Below are positions 39,280 to 50,700 of a stretch of DNA of 64,000 bases, one piece after another. Positions within the stretch are counted from its first letter, which is position 1. Each line of letters starts with the position of its first letter. The position numbers and the translations under genes were made by a program. The DNA is from Nitzschia sp. DOCU1. Lineage: Eukaryota; Bacillariophyta; Bacillariophyceae; Bacillariales; Bacillariaceae. Where the stretch lies: assembly GCA_951394045.1 (NCBI GenBank), contig OX595989.1, positions 3,534,001 to 3,598,000 on the forward strand. Reading direction: 5' to 3'. The notes beneath the pieces are model-generated. The model ran no database searches, had not been told where the DNA came from, and saw only the letters and a program-made list of their open reading frames with translations.

Positions 39280-41032
39280 ATGATACGGTTATCACCCAAA
39301 AACAAGGAGTCAACTCATCCCAATGTCATGCTGGGGATTATACTTCATCCAAAGCCCTCTAACAGTGAAATCCTCGAACCCATGAAAATGTTGGCCAAGG
39401 ATGCAGATAACGATGGTTTTGGAAAGGACCCCTTTTCGGTTCAGGGTGTCACCAAGCTGTTTGCGCGGCAAAATCTGCATGAGGTTCCACCCGAACGATT
39501 GAAGCAAGTTGACCCCGAAGATCGCCTGGGGGCATTGCAAGATGCACACGGGGCTCGGGAACCGGTGGCGGAAACGGATGAATTTGTGGAAGAAAAGTTA
39601 AATGAATTGGCCGGGGAGTTGAGCAGGTGGCTCTCGGGGGATGCTGGCGTAAGTACTGTAGCTGATCGGGAATTACCAAAAACCCATCAGAAAGCCGTGT
39701 TGGAGTGGCCAGATTTGGAGTTGAGGAAGTGGCTCTCGAGGGATTCCGGCTCCAGTACTTCATCTGACCGGGAACTACCAAAAGCCTATCAGAAAGCCGT
39801 GTTGGAGTGGCCAGATTTTGTGGAGCGGCAGCTTATTAAATTCCTGCGAGCGGAACGATTTCACGTCAAAAGGGCTGCTATTCGATGTCTGAATTACTAT
39901 CAGAAAAAGATGGAATTATTCGGACCGGAGTCTTTGGGCAAAGATCTAGGGTTAGGAGATTTGAATCAACTTGACATGATGGCTTTGAAGGATGGGGCAG
40001 TCCAGCTGCTTTGTCAAAGAGACCGTGCTGGCCGGGCGATATTGGCAATGTTCGCAAAAGTTGCCTGTCGATATCCAATTCAACCCATTGTGAGTAGTTT
40101 GATCAGAGTTACGCCTCTCTTCCCGGGCGAAAAGGTTGGCAAAGCTTCTTGCTAATACTGTGTGTCTCCTTCAAATGCAGGCAAAGTTGGTGTTTTGGTC
40201 GGCGGAAATTGCAAGCCAAGATGTTGACGTTCAAAGGCGGGGTTGGATTTTCGTTCACTATGCAGTAGGAGTGCCGGAGATGGAAAAGGATGCTCGCAAG
40301 CGTAGCCCTGCAGTCATCCAGCTAGGCCGCTGCATACCACTTCGGTATTGTGCCGTCCATGGCTGCACCGACGACCCTTCGGTCAAGTTTTCGTATTCAG
40401 TGGCGGCCTTATACGTACAAATCCGAAATCTTTTCCAATTGCAGACGCACTTTGGAAGCCACATTGAGTGTCGATACAATTTAATGGCAATGGGAATTCC
40501 TCTGGATGTCATTCCGATAATGAATGATGGCTCTATCGACTTAACTCGTCATTTGGCTTGGCTGGAACAGTTGGAGATCGAAGGGTCAGAAAATGAAAAG
40601 GCTGCTGCTTGGGGTGAAACGTCTCCGTTCGCCAGCGACCGGTGGGCTGTTGCCAACGCTACATCCATGTCGCTTGTAGATCCGCCTGGACCAAAGGATA
40701 TCGTCATGGGACGAGGTCAACGAGGTGCCAAGCTGCCTGGCAATGCCATGCTCCGAAAATTGATGAAACAGTATGCGGAGGAATACTACCAGGGGAGCCG
40801 GCTTGAGAAGACCCAGGTTTCCAAGACAATTTATCAAAAAGTACGCCGGGCAGGGTGTCGATTTCTGGAACTTGTGGAATCAGGCGACGAAACAAGGTTT
40901 TCATCCAAAAAACGTAGTAAAGGTTTGGAAACGTCAGCGCTAGATGGATTGTGGGTCGAAGTAGACGAAATTTCGGCACGAGGACGGATATCGCATCGAT
41001 TCCGAAACATTCGGCCGCAGGCAGCATCCTGA
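39280..41032 (+). CDS. CRAL-TRIO/DUF6824 fusion protein, family copy 5
   Basis: Exons are 39280-40089 and 40181-41032, with a 91-bp intron GTGAGT...TGCAG in phase 0; the protein is 553 residues. The first ATG (MIRLSPKN) is used; by comparison with copy 6, the ATG at 39382 (MKMLAKDADN) could be the real start. Blocks are LFARQNLHEVPPERL, DRLGALQDAHGA, a duplicated 34-residue segment, RQLIKFLRAERFHVKRA, DRAGRAILAMF, then AKLVFWSAEIASQD, IPLRYCAVHGC, ECRYNLMAMGIPLDVIP and the DUF6824 block DIVMGRGQRGAKLPGNAMLR ... GCRFLELVE ... WVEVDEISARGRISHRF. Its DUF6824 part is closest to copy 6 (GRGQRGAKLPGNAMLR in both). Confidence 0.86.
39616..39819 (+). repeat. In-frame 102-bp tandem duplication in family copy 5
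   Basis: 39616-39717 and 39718-39819 encode similar 34-residue segments (RWLSGDAGVSTVADRELPKT and KWLSRDSGSSTSSDRELPKA, each followed by a QKAVLEWPD ending). Other family members have one copy. It lies just before the LLKFLRA helix of the CRAL-TRIO N-terminal part, so it lengthens the N-terminal linker. Confidence 0.88.
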
Positions 41033-41197
41033 GAATGTAACCGTATGCCCTGTATTGTGCAACATGATTTGAGTCGTCTTGCCAGATATTCAGTTCCCCC
41101 CGAATCCCAAGCCTCGGTTTGACGAGAAAATTCCGCGGACAGGTAAATTTGCGGCTAGCAGATGTACTAGATGCACTTTTTTACCCCCTTTATTTTA

Positions 41198-42235
41198 TTA
41201 AAGTTCAAACAAGACATCGGTTCGAATGATATATTTGGTTCCTTGTCGTATCGGCGACGAAGCATGTAGGCAATGCAAGGGATGGTCGCCGTGAGGAAAC
41301 GCTAGCACACCCCCTGTAGGTGTTCGGACAGGTACCGTGCGAGCCTCGTTGGAATTGTAGGCCGGTTTCGATGGATCCGAGTCATTGACCCAAAATTCCG
41401 TCTCTCCACCTTCATAGTCGTCATTCAAAAAGATTAAGAAGGTATACTTACTCCGTCGATCGCCGTAAGCATCTGGTACGACGGTTCCATTCATCACACG
41501 CGTTCCCACCCAAGATCCATCCGAGTGCAGTTTGAAAAAGTCGTTCGGGGAGTATTTGTAACTACGAAAACGCCCATTCAGTCCCAGAGGCTTTTTGTTC
41601 TGAAAGTGGGTCCCTGTCTTGTCGTAAAACAAGTGTTTACAACGATTCCACAAAATCTCTTGAGTGGTGTCATCTGCTATCCAAACCAAATTCCAATTGT
41701 GGCGGACGGAACGAGGTAGGGAGACCGCGGCATCTTCTGTATAGCCCAACTCTTCAAATGCTTCAACTAGTAGGACGAAATAGGAAGATCCAAACGCTTT
41801 CATGAGTGATTTATCCGAAATAACATAAGACACTCAAAACCTTGTTCACGAACCTATTCTCTGAGCTTCGTCTCGTGTCAAAACGTCAAGCAGTTGGAAT
41901 GCGCCTGGAACTGATTCTACCTCGCGTCGTTGTATGGCCTGGAGAGAACAAGTCTCATCCGCGGTGATACTGCTGCTGCTGCTGCTGCCAAGTCGAAAGG
42001 GGTCTTCTAAGCGCGAGGCCCATACAGGAAGATCGCGACGAATCTTTCCAGACTCGCGTTGGATAACAAAAAAGTTTCGTGCCACCCCACTCGGGTGAGT
42101 GTTGGTACTTGTAGTACTGGTAGACATTGCTCTAACTGTGGTCCTGTAACTCGAACAGGGCAACATAAGCAGAGTCGTCCTCGCTATCACAGTTTTGAGA
42201 CTGAGAAACAATGAGCGTCGGAGAGCAGGTCCCAT
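41198..42235 (-). CDS. Prolyl-4-hydroxylase-like 2-oxoglutarate/Fe(II) dioxygenase
   Basis: Exon 1 is 42235-41854 and exon 2 41766-41198, with an 87-bp intron (GTTCGT...ACTAG, phase 1). The join restores DEAQRI-VEAFEELGYTED, and the protein has 316 residues. The double-stranded beta-helix core holds KLHSDGSW (iron-binding H-x-D near 209-211), FLIFLNDDYEGGETEF, and the distal HCLHASSP His near 295 followed by GTKYIIRTDVLF with the 2-oxoglutarate-binding basic residue. These are the complete ligands of the P4H superfamily, which hydroxylates prolines or other side chains using O2 and 2-oxoglutarate. The N-terminal 40 residues are basic and Ser/Thr-rich, possibly mitochondrial targeting. The substrate is unknown. 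Confidence 0.85.
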
Positions 42236-43521
42236 GCTTTTTCCTCTGTGTCGTTTTCTTAATACTCCGATGAACTACTTCCAAATTGGCATTCCTTGGC
42301 GGAAACTGTCATAGCACTTTTGATCAAATCTCTACAAGACACTGATCAAGTACTCTCGCAGCTAGCTATAGTCATTTCTAAAAAGTGAAGCAAAGCAAAG
42401 ACAACGACATGTCAGCCTCGTCGCCTTTCATCGTTACTGCTGAGGAGTGCTCGTGCCGCCGAAAAACTTTCGCACCCAAAACCGACCCGTTGGACCACAA
42501 AAAACAGGGGGGGGGGAAATATGGGGGAAAAGTAAACAAAAATATCGATGGAAATGAGACCCTACCACGAGAAAAAAGCGCTACACTCCTAAAAATGAGA
42601 CCCAGTAGCTAAAAGAAGAGTTGTGACTATCCTTCGTTCTCAACCCCGAACCTTAGCAAAAGTAAAATACTACTATATTTAGCAACCCCGATTGAAAGTA
42701 TCAACCTTACATGTTCATGTTTTCCTTCTGATAATAAGGTCACCGAGTCACCGTCATATCCGTAAAGCAAGTACTAGCACGCACCATGCAGTGCTAGTAT
42801 TGCTCGCCTTTGATATACCTACTGAAAGCTAGTAGTTGTAGTACTATTGAATATTCCATACTATAATAGTTTTAGTTCTTCCAAGTAGTCCTTTTAGTAG
42901 TACCGTCAGCGATGAAAAGCCTGGGCTAACCCTATTATTCTTGACACCAGTCCAGGAGCACATGTCGTACAGGGTCTCATGTACGGTCTTATTTTTTTAG
43001 GGTACGATCACATTATTGGTCAAATGAGACCTGGATCGTATTTTCTGGTAGCCCGGCAACGCAGTCTAATCCTTGGGACGGGCAAAAAAGAGAACAACTT
43101 CATGGCCCTTTCGCCTTTGCGTTGAAGTGGTGATGCAAATCGTTTCTTCCTTTCGTGGCGAACATTAAATAAATGCAACAGTATGATATTTCCATGGATT
43201 CGCAAATTTGTTCAGGATTGGGTATTGCCCCATGTATGAATGAAAAAGCCAACGAGCCTCGTTCCATTCCATAAGTGTAGTATTGCAACGATGGAGAATA
43301 TCTTTCCCCGAGAGAGACGAAAAAATCCCCCTCATCTCATCCCGTCATCATCTCGCACTTTCCCTCCTTTTCCTCTCGTCGCCCACATAGGACACGATAG
43401 TAGCAAAACCCAACGCTTTGTGGAACGATATTGGAGTCAATAGTCGCGATTGCATCATCGTCATCATCATCATCATCATCCTTGATGTCAATATCATTGA
43501 TACGTTTTGAGGAGTTAAACT
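42236..43521. other. Intergenic with short microsatellites
   Basis: No gene is seen in 1.29 kb. It contains a 10-G run (42507-42516) and a CAT/ATC microsatellite (about 43453-43485) about 40-70 bp before the ATG of family copy 6. AT-rich stretches near 42660-42880 contain many TAGTA words without a clear unit. Confidence 0.45.
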
Positions 43522-45016
43522 ATGGCGAGCGAGGATAATTCCATCGATAGCTCTGACTCGTCGGTTCAGGCGGTTACAAAGCTTTTTGCGAAGCAAAACA
43601 TCCACGAAGTCCCCCCTGACATTGTCCAACGAGTACCCGCCAACGAACGAATGGAAGCGTTGCAAGACATCCATGGAGCATTGGAGCCAGTCGAGGAGAC
43701 CCCTGCACTTATCAGTGAAAAATTGAATGAGCTGGGGCTCGAGTTACGCCGTGGGTCCATCAACTCCTCGATCTGCGCCGATGAGAGAGAACTTCGCAGT
43801 GCTTACGAAGAAGCCGTACTTCAGGCGCCTGATCACGTGGAAAGTCAGCTTTTGAAGTTTCTTCGTGCAGACTCCTTCGATGCCAAGAAGGCTTCGATGC
43901 GCTGTCTAAAGTACTACCAGGCAAAGTTGAAGTTCTTCGGGCCCGGCTCTCTAGGGAAAGATGTGTCGTGGAGAGATTTAGACGACGTCGATCGCCTAGC
44001 TCTCAGCAACGGCGCCGTTCAACTTCTCCAAAAACGAGATCAGCGGGGGCGAGCGATTATCTTTTTGTACTCTCCTGTTGCCTTGCGGTATCCGATTGAT
44101 GTAGTGGTAAGTTGGTGCAGCATCCAAAGTGTCAATTTCATCGCGTGCTGAGAAGTAGTAGTAGATGGGTAGTTCTCAACCAAAATCCTCCATGTTCCAG
44201 ATTAAGCTTATCTTTTGGTCAGCGGAGATTGCATCCATCGATGAGGACTTGCAGAAGAGGGGGGTTGTGTTTATTCATTATGGGGTCAATACGCAAGATC
44301 CAGAAAGGGATGGGACAAAACGGGGTGCATTCATCGCACGCATCATTTCGGCCTTGACGACAAGAGTTGTTGTGACGCATGCTTGTACAGATGATCCAGA
44401 ATTTAAACGAACCTACGAGCAGGTTATACCGTTCATTGATTTCACAATATTTCGGTTTCAGACTCACGTCGGAAGTCATATAGAATGCCGCTACAATCTC
44501 ATGTCCTTTGGAATACCTCTCAACGCCCTTCCGGTTCGAAACGACGGCACTCTCGACTTGACCCCACATCTAAATTGGCTGGCAGAGTTGGAGCGGGACG
44601 AGACACGTATTATGCCAGTGGGACTTGTCAATGTTGGGGAAAGAAATTATGTTGAACCCCCAGGACCAAACGATATTGTAATGGGGAGAGGTCAACGCGG
44701 TGCCAAATTGCCAGGAAATGCCATGCTTCGTAGATTGGTGCACGAATATGCTGATCGGTATCGCGAAGGTGAACGTGGTGAGAAGCTTGCAATTACAAAA
44801 ACACTCTACGAAGTCATGCGAAAAGCTGGCTCCCGATTTCTTCAGTTGGCAGAGCCGGTGTCGGGCCCATCGAACTCGTCTACTACAAACAAGGTGCCGC
44901 GGCGACGAATCAAATCTTTTGCCAACGAACTTTGGATTGAAGTCGACGAAACTGCAGCCTGTGATCGAATATCTCACCAATTTCGAAATATGTTGTCCAA
45001 GGGGAAGAAATCTTGA
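43522..45016 (+). CDS. CRAL-TRIO/DUF6824 fusion protein, family copy 6
   Basis: Exons are 43522-44106 and 44201-45016, with a 94-bp intron GTAAGT...TCCAG in phase 0; the protein is 466 residues. The short N-terminus (MASEDNSIDSSDSS) leads into AVTKLFAKQNIHEVPPDIV, ERMEALQDIHGA, SQLLKFLRADSFDAKKA and DQRGRAIIFLY, then IKLIFWSAEIASIDE, TRVVVTHAC, ECRYNLMSFGIPLNALPV, and the DUF6824 block DIVMGRGQRGAKLPGNAMLR ... GSRFLQLAE ... WIEVDETAACDRISHQF. An acidic/basic linker of ~45 residues separates the two domains. With copy 5 it forms the GQRGAKLPGN subgroup, which lies 2.5 kb apart on the same strand with an unrelated dioxygenase gene between. Confidence 0.86.
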
Positions 45017-45542
45017 ATGATATGGCCATCGCCATGTTGGGTGGGGACGGGCGGGGTTGGTATGCATTATGTCCAGTCGGTGGACGACTTGCTACAGTCA
45101 AGAATTCCAATGCTCAGCTGCTATAGGTCTACCATGCTAGGTAGTTGCTAGAACAGTAGAAGCTTTTTGATTTTGCAACTAATAATGATAAATGAGCGAG
45201 ATATCGTCGAAGTGCTCACTACCTGCCTTTAACTCTACGCTACTACCGGCTTAGCTGACAAATGGTGGCGAACAGCCACAAGGTGCATCGTTGGAGACAA
45301 ATTTACATAAAGAAAGAGCTACGAGGCGAATACCCTTCCACCAATCAAAATCCTTCTGGGCTAACAGGGTCCCCACGGCATTTCTCTCTTGTGGGCCGTC
45401 GCCCATCATTGTGCTTGCTATTTCATTCTGAGACGCCATTAGCATCCTCATTCTAGCAGTAGAACCTGATGAGTTGTTGTACTCGCTGATGGTCATTAAA
45501 GGGACCTAACCCATCGATTTGCTGGAATTGAAGAAAACTCGG
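45017..45542. other. Intergenic, no gene seen
   Basis: It holds the 3' flank of family copy 6 and the promoter of the aldehyde dehydrogenase. No recognisable frame or repeat is seen. Confidence 0.45.
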
Positions 45543-47039
45543 ATGAGAAAGATCCGCGTGCCATCGCGATGCTGGGCCGCCATGGCCACAATGACTGGCT
45601 TAGCCGGCCGAACGTCGTTCCTCTCCTCGTCAGTGATGGCATTTGCCACTGCTTCGAATGACATTGCATTGGATAAAACTCTTTCCTCGTTTGATCCAGC
45701 CACTGGAGAGTTGTTGGGGGAACTACCATTCGCGTCCCTGGAAGAAATCCAAGCCACTCTGGAACGGGCGTACCAGTCTCAACGAAGCACCTGGTCACTT
45801 TATTCATTGGACGACCGAGTGTCGTCCCTTCAAAAAGCCTACAAAGCCGTGGAACCCTTTCATGAAGGCATCAGTCAGTTGCTAAGTATGGAAATGGGAA
45901 AGGATTTGAGTCGAGCCCGCAATGAAGTTCGTGGGGCATTGCGATCCGGGCCGTATTATGCCAAAGAAGCGGCCCAAGCCTTTCGCGCTCAATCCCTGGG
46001 CAGGGGCAGCACCCTCTACTATGTTCCGTTGGGCGTGGTGGCAGTGATTTCTCCATGGAATTATCCCGTCATGATGGCCAACAATTTGATAGTACCAGCA
46101 TTGATGGCGGGTAATACCGTTGTGCTGAAACCGTCCGAAGAAACTCCCCTAGTGGCTCAAGAATTCTTTGGACGACTCGCCCAAGCCCTCCCCGACGGCG
46201 TGCTGAGTATATTGCATGGCAATGGGCCTGCCGTAGGACAACCTTTGGTAGATTCTCCTCTTACACACATGGTCGCCTTTACTGGATCCCAGGCAACGGG
46301 AAGAACAATCATGAACCGCTCCAGTTCCAGGTTGAAACGCCTCGTCATGGAGTTGGGTGGAAACGATCCCATGATCGTCTTGGAAGATGCCAACTTAGAG
46401 CAGGCTGCTCGTTTTGCAGTGGCGGGGGGATTTGAGAATAGTGGTCAAATGTGCACTTCGGTGGAACGAGTCTATGTCCATCAAAGTGTAGCAAAAGAGT
46501 TTGAGCAGCTTGTCGTACGCTACGCACATCAATACCAAGTCGGACCCTGGAATGCCACGAATCCTGTTGGGGGTTTGATTGGGCCCATTATCAATACCAG
46601 GCAACACGCCAAGATTGTAACGCACATTATAGACGCCCAGGCCAAGGGAGGGAGACTTTTGGTTGGAACGGCCGATGAGTTAAAGCTTGACCCTCCCTAC
46701 ATTCCACCTACCATTATTGCCGACATGACACGAGACATGCTAATCGAGCAGGAAGAAACTTTTGGGCCCGTCATTGGCATTTCCACGTTTTCTACCATTG
46801 ACGAGGCGTTGGAACGGGCCAATGATAGTGACTATGGATTGGGAGCTGTGGTTTATGGCTACAAAGATGCCCAATATGTCGCGGAGCGATTAGAAGCGGG
46901 CATGGTGGGTATCAATCAAAGCCAAGGGGGACCAGGGCCTTGGGTAGGTGCGAAACAAAGTGGCTATGGCTATCATGGGACCCCCGAAGGGCATCGACAA
47001 TTTGCTCAAATCAAGGTCATTTCGGGAGAAAAAGAATAA
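45543..47039 (+). CDS. NAD(P)-dependent aldehyde dehydrogenase
   Basis: The protein has 498 residues from the first in-frame ATG (MRKIRVPSRC). The N-terminus (~40 residues, basic and Ser-rich, ending near VMAFATASN) is probably an organelle-targeting peptide. The family core is complete: ISPWNYPVMM (catalytic Asn), KPSEETP (cofactor Lys), FTGSQATGR, ELGGNDPMIV (general base Glu), GQMCTSVERV (nucleophile Cys304), ETFGPVIGI and GAKQSGYGYHG. These oxidise aldehydes to acids with NAD or NADP. The overall pattern (PFASLEEIQ, ARNEVRGALRS, NQSQGGPGPWVG) is closest to succinate-semialdehyde or general ALDH subfamilies; the substrate cannot be fixed. There is no intron. Confidence 0.92.
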   Translation: MRKIRVPSRCWAAMATMTGLAGRTSFLSSSVMAFATASNDIALDKTLSSFDPATGELLGELPFASLEEIQATLERAYQSQRSTWSLYSLDDRVSSLQKAYKAVEPFHEGISQLLSMEMGKDLSRARNEVRGALRSGPYYAKEAAQAFRAQSLGRGSTLYYVPLGVVAVISPWNYPVMMANNLIVPALMAGNTVVLKPSEETPLVAQEFFGRLAQALPDGVLSILHGNGPAVGQPLVDSPLTHMVAFTGSQATGRTIMNRSSSRLKRLVMELGGNDPMIVLEDANLEQAARFAVAGGFENSGQMCTSVERVYVHQSVAKEFEQLVVRYAHQYQVGPWNATNPVGGLIGPIINTRQHAKIVTHIIDAQAKGGRLLVGTADELKLDPPYIPPTIIADMTRDMLIEQEETFGPVIGISTFSTIDEALERANDSDYGLGAVVYGYKDAQYVAERLEAGMVGINQSQGGPGPWVGAKQSGYGYHGTPEGHRQFAQIKVISGEKE

Positions 47040-47767
47040 CCCGTTGTATTAAAGAAGCACAGACGGTATGACTATACGCGTTAACAGCGTTGTGTTTAGT
47101 TCGTATCGAATGACGTCTTTGGCAAACTGCTTGAAGGAAGGTCTCTAGAGTAGTTGAAACGATGAGTTGGGCCGCTCTTCCCTTCTTCTTGCTGGCGACA
47201 AGAAGTAACAAAGATGCCCAAGTCTAGAAACTGTTACAAGACCCATCCATTTTCTTAACCGAACCACCTATAGACTATTAAATCTCAAGATACGTGAGGA
47301 TAGAGTCATTGTGCGGGTCTAGCTAGTAGCTGCTCCTGCATCATCCACATGCGATCCCCGTCGACGATTTTCTACCGTGCCAAAGGGGTGGGCCTGGAAT
47401 TCAGAATGCGGAATCCAAGAACAACAAAATGGGATTAAACAAACACCGTCCATGCGTTCGGAGAAGTGCAGCCAATCGGACGTCTCTGCGGCATCCATGT
47501 TCGACATTTTAGAGCTCAGAGATGTCGGTCGTTAAATACTTCATGTCCTTATCTTGCGTCGCGCGCATAGGTAGAAAGATCGCGGCGGCGGGAAGCCTCT
47601 CTTTGATCTTCCGTCAGCTCACAAAAAAGGAGCCAGCAGCAAGGAGCAGCAAAAGACTGCCGGGTGGTCACATTTCAGTTCACCTTGTTGTGTTGACTGA
47701 ACCATTTTGTGATTGCCTTGATCTCGGCGACACCCACTTATTTTCCTCGTCTAGTGCTCTTGTTATA
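47040..47767. other. Intergenic, likely 5' leader of the SET-domain gene
   Basis: No separate gene is seen. The reading frame of the SET protein is open from an ATG at 47522, adding 82 residues with no domain. The ATG at 47768 (MAGGLPTRRRSS) is the more likely start. The 82-codon extension is therefore treated as leader. Confidence 0.5.
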
Positions 47768-50700
47768 ATGGCGGGTGGATTGCCTACCCGCCGCCGCAGC
47801 AGTTCCGCTGCTGGCAACAGTACAAACGTTGCTGCGAACTCTGGCAATAACCCCACCACTCCCGCATCGCGGAGTTCCACCCGCAATGCCCCTTCCTCTG
47901 CTCCCCCCGCTACAACTCGTGCCAAGCGACGAGGGAGAGGATTGCCGACGTCTAGGTCCACTCCTGGTCAAGCGGAGTCAGATCCTGATGTAGCTGCCAG
48001 TTCACCCACCGCCGGAACTCCCGCCCCGAAAAGTGAGCCTAAAAGCAGCAGCAAGGAACGTGCCTCATCTCCAGTCCCCACTCCGGGTCCTTCCGCTTCG
48101 GAACGTGCTCTCCGATCTCCACGAGTGTCTCCAAGGTCAACTTCTAGCAGCACTACCACTAAAAAGGGTATTTTAGTGGCAACAGTGGACGGAGGAGACT
48201 CCAAGAGCGGCAATAGTAAAGGCAAACCATCGACGATGCAAGTCACAATTAAATTGGGCGGCAAATTATTTATCCCTAACGATGAACCCTTGCCCCCATC
48301 GACTCCGTCGCTTGCAAATATTCCCTCTCGTCGCCGATCCCGAAGTATAACAAAGGAAGAAGCCCCCGACCCAGCACACGTTCCTTCTTCTTTGCCATTG
48401 GGCCATGATGGAAATACGTTTTATTGTCAGGTTTGTGGAGGTGTTGGAGATGTTGTCTGTTGCGATGGGTGCCCGCATGTCTATCATCGCGATTGCGTTC
48501 CCAAGGGATCGAGTCGAGAGTCTCTCGAAAAAGATGATGATCCCTGGTATTGTCCGGGATGTTTTTCATCAAAGGCAAGGGCTCCAGCCAGCGGTGGTAG
48601 TAGCAAAACTGCTACCACTCCAGCGTCGAGCAAGAAAAAATCTTCAACGAAAAAGGCCGGCAAGGATAAAATGGAAGTAGCAGACGAAGCCGAAGAAGAA
48701 GAAGCCAAACAGCCTGCAAAGATCGAGAGGGTTTGTTTTGAATGCAACGAAAAGGGACTTGATTTGCAGCAGTGTGAATCGTGTGAAGGATGGATTCATT
48801 TCCCTTCCTGCCATCCGGACGACGATGACTTTGAAGAAGATGAAGAAGAAGAGGATGAGGACGATGATTCTCCGCGCAAGCCAAAGAAAGTCATTGATCC
48901 CAATCGTATTCTTTGTCGTATTTGTCGGGTAGAAGAATTGGAAACAGCATCTCATGATTCTGCCACGTCCAGTCCTTCCGTCAAGACGCGTCGTCAAGCC
49001 GAAAAGGAAAAGTCTGCTAAACGCAAACGCGATGGAGACGAAGAGGAGGATGGCGACGAAGAGGACGAAGATGATGCTGCATCCAAAGAAGACTCTCCCG
49101 ATGAAGACGAAGAAGATGATGGGGACGACGACGAAAATGTGGAGTCGAAGGCTAATGGCGACGATGATGAGCAAGACGAAGACGACGCTAGCAACATGGA
49201 TGTGGACGATGTGTCTACCCAACCTGATGATTCTCCTAGCGCAACGACAGCCTCTGACAAAAAGGCCAAGAAAAAGAAGGGTGAAGACGAGAAGGGGCTC
49301 AAGACTACCAACAACGAGTCACAGGCTATCAAAAAACGAAGCCGTCCATCCTTACCCTCCAGCAAGGTCAAGGCGAATAGGGAACTAGAAGCCAGTGTGT
49401 CGACGCCGACATCCACCAAGAAAGGCTCGCAGGCGGACAAAAAGAAAAAGAAGAATAAAAGGGTCGGTTCTCCTGAGCCGTCAGCTCGCAGGCAAGACGA
49501 TGAAGAAAGCCAAAGCTCATCCATGGCGGCCTTTGCCAGCAATCATGGATATCCACGGGCTACACCGGCTTTCTTTTTCTTTTTAAATGAGAATCGACTC
49601 AAGATTGAGCGCAGTTTGTCCAGAAAACATCGCATATTCAATCGCCTACCCAAGGGCTTGGAGCGAAACGAGCTTGTTGCCAAAGAAGGAGCAATTTGGT
49701 GGAGCAAGCTTCGCGAGTCCGAAATCCGCCGCTACATGACGATGAGTATGCGGGAGTTTGAGGAGCGCGTTATTGAATGGAAGCAAGAAAAGAACATCCG
49801 AGAGATGTTGCTCGATGATACAAACGTCGACGATGATGACCAAACCGATATCTCTTTGGAGGATGAAATTTTGACCTATCAGAATCATCAACGGCTGTAC
49901 CTCGGAACAACTGTTGGAAGCAAGCCCTTCAAGCCCGAGCCAGGCACCAATCATAACCGTGTTTTGTTGGAACTTTTGCAAGATATGCGCTTCCATCCAA
50001 TGCCCATGTTTCAGGCCAATCGAAGCGAAGTGGAGTACGGCCAGATGGATTTTGATCGAGTTACGATTCCTTACTTTGACGTCCACGGTCCCTATTCGAC
50101 CAGTGTAGGGGACGAATGTTTGGGTTGCACACGAGGTTGGAACCACTACTGCAGCGTCTTGAAACGACGTATCCCGTCCATTGAGCATCGGGCCAAGCTC
50201 CAGCCTCCACTCAGCTCCCTCGTGGCGACCCGTGTCGGATTGGGTCTGAAGACTAATCAAACAGATGGGTCTGAAGACGTCGAGACAGAAGAAAGCGCAA
50301 AGAATATCCCACTTTTCACCGTCCGTGATGTTGCCGACACGGTATCAGCGAAGAAACTTCCTCTTGTTCCTTGCGAACCACTTGCCGATCCTAGTGGTAG
50401 AGCGGATGATATTGTCCAATTCATTGAAGAAACCATCTCGATGAAGGTACCAGAGCCGCCGCGCCCGGATTTTCCTGGCCAGGCAAAGGCCTTGGGAAGC
50501 CGTCCCTTGGTGCCACGAAGCGCGGCGTCTAGGCGAGCATACGACACAGTTGGTGGAAACGACGATCGCCCCGTTACTCTGAATAAGTGCGGCCGTTGTC
50601 GAACGGTCATTTCAACTGATACGGGCTGCATTCAGTGCCGAAGGGCTCAGCTGGTGATCAATATGTCCAAGTGGCTCCATCCAGGGGAGAAAGATGCCAG

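Noticed and set aside
42385..42612. 75-codon frame near the 10-G run
   Set aside because: Lys-rich translation of low-complexity sequence with no homology pattern; it is probably upstream sequence of neighbouring genes.
47522..47767. 82-codon N-terminal extension of the SET protein
   Set aside because: No domain or targeting signal is recognised, and the downstream ATG begins a typical Ser/Arg-rich start; kept as an alternative only.
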